Shown here: positions 6,139 through 9,026 of the stretch, in pieces
Numbering within the stretch: position 1 is the first letter of the stretch
Layout: each line of letters starts with the position of its first letter
NCBI GenBank assembly: GCA_946534455.1
Contig: CAMNCR010000164.1
Coordinates: 1 to 9,026 of the forward strand
Origin: an uncultured Clostridia bacterium
GTDB taxonomy: Bacteria > Bacillota > Clostridia > Christensenellales > Aristaeellaceae
DNA length: 9,026 nt
Direction of reading: 5' to 3'
Program-made: the position numbers and the translations under genes
The notes under the pieces: model-generated
Databases searched by the model: none
Told to the model about the DNA's origin: nothing
Seen by the model: only the letters and a program-made list of their open reading frames with translations

Positions 6139-6819
6139 TCAGCCCTTTTTCCGGTTCAGTTTTGCGATGGAGGCCAGTGTCGGGATCTTCATGGGGCAGA
6201 CCTCCATGCAGGACAGCGCCTTGGAGCAGGTCTTCCCGAAGTGTTCCGCGTAGAGGGCCCGGATCCTGCCGCCCTCGGCATGGTTTCTGGAAGCCACCAG
6301 ATAGCAATCGTTGGCGAAGACCGCGCCAAAGAAGGTCCGGCCGTTCACATAATTCGGGCATACCTCCAGGCAGAGCCCGCATTTGAGGCATTTGGCGGCG
6401 GCGTACTGATGCGCGTGGTCGCCGTCCTCCGCCGGCTGATATGCTCCGATATACACATTGGCCTGCTTCAGATTCTCGTGAATGGAGGATCGGTCCGTCA
6501 CCAGATCGTGAATGACCGGGAATTTGCGCAGGGGCCGAATCTCCACGCTCTTCCCCTTCAGATCCCGCAGGAACGTTTCGCAGGCGAGCGCCGGCCTTCC
6601 GTTGATCACCATGGCGCAGGCCCCGCAGATCCCCTGCAGGCAGGAGCATTCCCAGCCGATGCGCGTCGTCGGCTTTCCGTCGGCGTTGATGATGTCGTCG
6701 TGATAGTTGATATAATCCAGCGCCCCGGCGACGGAATTGTCCGCGGGGCCGTCGTACTCGAACGTTTCCCAGTAGGGTGCGCTCCCGGGCGACTGCTGCC
6801 GCAGGATTTTAACTTTCAT
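6139..6819 (-). CDS. frdB: Fumarate reductase / succinate dehydrogenase iron-sulfur subunit
   Basis: 226-residue electron-transfer subunit linking FAD in FrdA to haem/quinone in FrdC, on the cytoplasmic face of the membrane. The N-terminal ferredoxin domain carries the [2Fe-2S] site C60-x4-C65-x2-C68-x11-C80 (CLQGICGAC and ALAC). The C-terminal domain carries C144, C147, C150 and C208 for [4Fe-4S] and C154, C198 and C204 for [3Fe-4S]; C-x2-C-x2-C-x3-CP and C-x5-C-x3-CP follow E. coli FrdB spacing. All eleven ligands are present, so all three clusters should form. An additional cysteine, C58, sits two residues before the first ligand. I take ATG 6819 as the start because AAGGAG at 6827-6832 is 7 bases before it; the in-frame GTG two codons upstream would be only 1 base from that site. 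It overlaps the end of frdA by 11 bases, implying coupled translation. It is the last gene of frdCAB. Confidence 0.95.
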   Translation of the reverse strand: MKVKILRQQSPGSAPYWETFEYDGPADNSVAGALDYINYHDDIINADGKPTTRIGWECSCLQGICGACAMVINGRPALACETFLRDLKGKSVEIRPLRKFPVIHDLVTDRSSIHENLKQANVYIGAYQPAEDGDHAHQYAAAKCLKCGLCLEVCPNYVNGRTFFGAVFANDCYLVASRNHAEGGRIRALYAEHFGKTCSKALSCMEVCPMKIPTLASIAKLNRKKG

Positions 6820-8443
6820 AGGCACGCTCCTTGTCCAGCCTCACGCTGTAGCTTCCTCCATCATAGGCGATGATCGTCGCGAACCCCAGCGCCCCGTCCG
6901 CCTGGGGGAAGTCGCTCCGGTAATGCGCGCCGCGGCTCTCCCTGCGCTCCAGCGCGCAGGTCACCGTCGCCCGGGCCAGGGTCAGGATCGCCGTCAGGCT
7001 GAAGTTAAAATACGGCATGACGCTGGCATCGTAGCGGATGCGTTCGGCAATCGAAAGATCATAGTCGATATCGCTCAGGCCCTGCGCCAGGTTCTGCTCG
7101 CTGCGAACGATGCCCAGATGCTTCCGCATCGTTTCCGCCAGCATGTCCCGCATGTACATGACCGGGAAGGCGCTCTGCGTGTCCATGCTTTTCTCCAGCA
7201 GCCTTCTCTCCCGCTCCACATCGCCGCTGAAATCCGCAGGGTGCATCCCGCCTGTTCTGCCGGAAATCTCCTCCGCAGCGACCTGGCCGCTGTAAATCGC
7301 CGCCAGAAGCGAGTTGCCGCCGACCCGGTTCGCCCCGTGATAGATGGAGGCGCATTCGCCAATGGCAAAAAGGTTCCGGATGTTCGTCTCGTGATTCAGG
7401 TGCACCGCCAGGCCGCCCATAAAGAAATGGACGGACGGCTGAACCGGAATCGGCTCCCGGGTCACATCGATCCCGCCGTACTTCGCGCACAGATCCCGCA
7501 CCTCCGGCAGGCGCTCATCAATGACCGCCCGATCCAGGAACGACAGATCCAGCCAGGCCCTGCCGCCCTGCGCGTCGATCTCGCGGGACACGATGTCGCG
7601 GGTCATCAGGTTGCCGCCCGGGCCGTACTTCTCCTCCATGAAATACACCTTCCGGCCCCCGTCCCGGATAAACAGCCTGCCGCCTTCCCCCCGCGCCGCC
7701 TCGGAGATCAGCATCCGCTTCTGCGGCGTTTCCATCGTGGTCGGATGATACTGAATGAACTCCAGGTTCTTGAGCTCCGCGCCCTGCATGAACAGCTTCC
7801 CCGCCGCGTAGCCGTCGCACTGGGTAGACCCTGTCGTCTTGCCAAACAGGGCGTTCTGGCCGCCGGTTGCGATCACCACGGCATCCGCATAGACCGCCTC
7901 CAGTCCGCCCCGGGCTTCATCATACAGCATCGCGCCATGGCAGACGCCGTCCCGGATCAGCGCTGAATGGAAGCAGCACCACAGCCTGCGCTCGATCCGT
8001 CCTGCCGCCTCAAAGCGCCTTGCCTCCATGACCAGCGCGGACACGATCTGCTTGCCCGTGGAGGCGCCGCAGTAACAGGTCCGCTTATGCGTCTGCCCGC
8101 CGAAGGCCCGGCGCAGGGGGCGACCCCTGTCATCCACGGAAAACACGGTGCCGATGCTTTCAAGCCATCGCAGGATCTCGCCGCCGTGCTCGCACAGGCC
8201 CTTCACCGCCTTCTCGCCGCCCAGGCCGCAGCCGCCCCGGAGCGTATCCTCCACATGGCTTTGGACAGAATCGCCTGCTTCGCCGCCAGGCAGGACCGCG
8301 TTGATGCCGCCCGCGGCCATGACCGACTGGGATCGCTCCGAGGGAAACGGCGACACCAGCGTCACATGCACGCCCAGCGCCGCGCAGCGCACCGCGCAGG
8401 TCATCCCGGAGATCCCGCTGCCAATGATCAGCACATCCTTCAC
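6809..8443 (-). CDS. frdA: Fumarate reductase / succinate dehydrogenase flavoprotein subunit, lacking the covalent-FAD histidine
   Basis: 544-residue catalytic subunit interconverting fumarate and succinate. FAD-binding Rossmann motif GSGISGM (8-14). Substrate-site residues are present, by analogy with E. coli FrdA: H233 (QYHPT), E248 and R251 (SEAARGEGG), R282 (TRD, the catalytic proton-shuttle Arg), H339 (HFFMGG) and R373 (NRVGGNSL). The C-terminal RGAHYRSDFP motif (504-513) is typical. The covalent-flavin motif RS-H-(T/S)..QGG is here RSQSVMAAGGIN (37-48): Gln39 replaces His, so FAD should be held non-covalently. H63 belongs to the separate conserved HxxDTxxGG motif. The length is shorter than E. 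coli FrdA (about 600). The start is GTG 8443, preceded by GGAGG at 8453-8457 and overlapping the frdC stop as GTGA. The longer frame reaching 8851 is an artefact overlapping frdC. L-aspartate oxidase (NadB) is a relative, but the flanking frdC and frdB settle the assignment. The physiological direction is inferred. Confidence 0.93.
   Translation of the reverse strand: MKDVLIIGSGISGMTCAVRCAALGVHVTLVSPFPSERSQSVMAAGGINAVLPGGEAGDSVQSHVEDTLRGGCGLGGEKAVKGLCEHGGEILRWLESIGTVFSVDDRGRPLRRAFGGQTHKRTCYCGASTGKQIVSALVMEARRFEAAGRIERRLWCCFHSALIRDGVCHGAMLYDEARGGLEAVYADAVVIATGGQNALFGKTTGSTQCDGYAAGKLFMQGAELKNLEFIQYHPTTMETPQKRMLISEAARGEGGRLFIRDGGRKVYFMEEKYGPGGNLMTRDIVSREIDAQGGRAWLDLSFLDRAVIDERLPEVRDLCAKYGGIDVTREPIPVQPSVHFFMGGLAVHLNHETNIRNLFAIGECASIYHGANRVGGNSLLAAIYSGQVAAEEISGRTGGMHPADFSGDVERERRLLEKSMDTQSAFPVMYMRDMLAETMRKHLGIVRSEQNLAQGLSDIDYDLSIAERIRYDASVMPYFNFSLTAILTLARATVTCALERRESRGAHYRSDFPQADGALGFATIIAYDGGSYSVRLDKERAYES
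6827..6832 (-). promoter_or_regulatory. Ribosome binding site deciding the frdB start
   Basis: AAGGAG inside the last codons of frdA, 7 bases before ATG 6819 and only 1 base before the alternative GTG at 6825-6823. The spacing selects the ATG, removing two residues from the longest reading frame. Confidence 0.75.
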
Positions 8444-9015
8444 GGCGCTCCACCTCCGGCCCGAAACATGGCAAGCTCTGTATTCAGCACCACACAGGTC
8501 GCCGTCACGAACGCGGCCGCGCAGAGGAGATAGAGGGCGATGTCGATGCGCTTCTGCTTTTCGCGGGAAGACAGCAGCCCCAGCGTGATCAGTCCGCTCG
8601 TCACGGACACGGCGATGTGGGTCAGCGAAATGCCGTAGAACAGCGGCTGGCTGATCATCAGGAAGGTGAACCAGAGCCACTGTCCCGCCCGGGCTGTGGA
8701 CTGCAGCAGGGAAAAGGTGTTGATGTGCAGGATCAGAAGCGGCAGCATCAGGGCCGCGGAGGCCCGCTGCAGGATGGTCCGCAGATTCTGCTTCGGATAC
8801 AGGTCCAGGCGCGTTCCGTCCGCCTGCAGGAAGACCGTCAGCATGCCGCAAACCGCATGCAGACAGACCAGCACCATGAAGGGAATCGCCGTCAGCATCT
8901 TGAGCGACTCATTATAGTAAAACGTCAGATAGGCAAATACCGTATACCCCATGTGAACCAGCAGGGCGACAATGGATAAAAGCCCCAGGGCCGCATTGAT
9001 CTTTTTCATCTTCAT
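8440..9015 (-). CDS. frdC: Dihaem cytochrome b membrane anchor of fumarate reductase / succinate dehydrogenase
   Basis: 191 residues with five predicted membrane helices (about 11-33, 41-63, 84-105, 113-148, 158-178), the type B anchor seen in Bacillus SdhC and Wolinella FrdC. There are exactly four histidines, H21, H53, H97 and H133, one in each of helices 1-4; this is the pattern of the four axial ligands of two b haems. The protein should exchange electrons with menaquinone and anchor FrdAB. No acidic residue lies within the hydrophobic cores, and the position two before H133 is Leu131, where Wolinella FrdC has Glu180. The ATG at 9015 is close to the window edge; only GGAAAC is visible as a weak ribosome binding site, and a second ATG two codons later is possible. 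It is the first visible gene of frdCAB; whether more genes precede it is not visible. It has no strong similarity to E. coli FrdC/FrdD, which are two separate proteins. Confidence 0.9.
   Translation of the reverse strand: MKMKKINAALGLLSIVALLVHMGYTVFAYLTFYYNESLKMLTAIPFMVLVCLHAVCGMLTVFLQADGTRLDLYPKQNLRTILQRASAALMLPLLILHINTFSLLQSTARAGQWLWFTFLMISQPLFYGISLTHIAVSVTSGLITLGLLSSREKQKRIDIALYLLCAAAFVTATCVVLNTELAMFRAGGGAP
8453..8457 (-). promoter_or_regulatory. Ribosome binding site deciding the frdA GTG start
   Basis: GGAGG within the final frdC codons, 9 bases before GTG 8443. Together with the GTGA stop/start overlap and the Rossmann motif beginning right after (KDVLIIGSG), this fixes the frdA start and excludes the 136-residue upstream extension. 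Confidence 0.8.
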
Positions 9016-9026
9016 GGTCTGTTTCC

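Noticed and set aside
4098..6386. Long plus-strand open frame (about 762 codons) antisense to the exported protein
   Set aside because: Arg/Leu/Pro-rich composition, runs through an intergenic promoter and into the antisense of frdB. The minus-strand frame has a signal peptide, ribosome binding site and promoter.
6820..6825. GTG at 6825 as the frdB start
   Set aside because: Only 1 base separates it from AAGGAG; ATG 6819 has a 7-base spacing.
6809..8443. L-aspartate oxidase (NadB) instead of FrdA
   Set aside because: The missing FAD histidine is NadB-like, but translation-coupled frdC and frdB on each side show a respiratory complex.
8444..8851. 136-residue N-terminal extension of FrdA
   Set aside because: It lies wholly inside frdC in another frame. 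The Rossmann motif, ribosome binding site and GTGA overlap place the start at 8443.

Overview
The window is a GC-rich stretch that looks like an anaerobic member of the Bacillota, probably a gut-type Clostridia. The evidence is strong AGGAGG-type ribosome binding sites, sigma-A-like promoters, a BmrC/BmrD-type heterodimeric drug-exporter pair, a Bacillus-type zinc fructokinase, and a three-subunit C-A-B fumarate reductase with a five-helix dihaem cytochrome b anchor. Taxonomy is inferred from gene style only. Coding is dense: seven genes, two of them forming one pair and three forming another operon, and no gap above about 170 bases.

Layout. (1) 1-2049, minus strand: two half-transporter ABC exporter genes, one base apart. 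The upstream one (208-2049) is complete and has Asp where the catalytic Walker B Glu should be; the downstream one is cut by the window edge after 68 residues. (2) 2050-2138: a short divergent control region with a good plus-strand promoter whose spacer contains an imperfect palindrome. (3) 2139-3965, plus strand: an AEC-family permease followed 24 bases later by a ROK-family fructokinase, probably one transcript. (4) 3966-4109: a convergent intergenic region with a long GC-rich hairpin. (5) 4110-5972, minus strand: a 620-residue exported protein of no family I recognise, with its own promoter at 6039-6067. (6) 6091-6128: a hairpin just after the frd operon. (7) 6139-9015, minus strand: frdC-frdA-frdB, with genes overlapping by 4 and 11 bases.

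How they work together. FrdA, FrdB and FrdC should form a membrane quinol:fumarate oxidoreductase: electrons pass between menaquinone and haem in FrdC, the three Fe-S clusters in FrdB, and FAD in FrdA. FrdA lacks the histidine that normally links FAD covalently, which favours the fumarate-reducing direction and fits an anaerobe. The AEC permease and fructokinase form a small transport/sugar-phosphorylation unit whose shared logic is not obvious. The ABC pair is likely a multidrug or lipid/peptide exporter. The exported protein is the least explained gene here; its C-terminal half appears to contain a diverged tandem repeat.

I did not find a clearly new multi-gene system. The items most worth checking are the FrdA substitution, the exported protein and the small divergent control region. 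No tRNA, rRNA, CRISPR array, insertion sequence or attachment site was seen.
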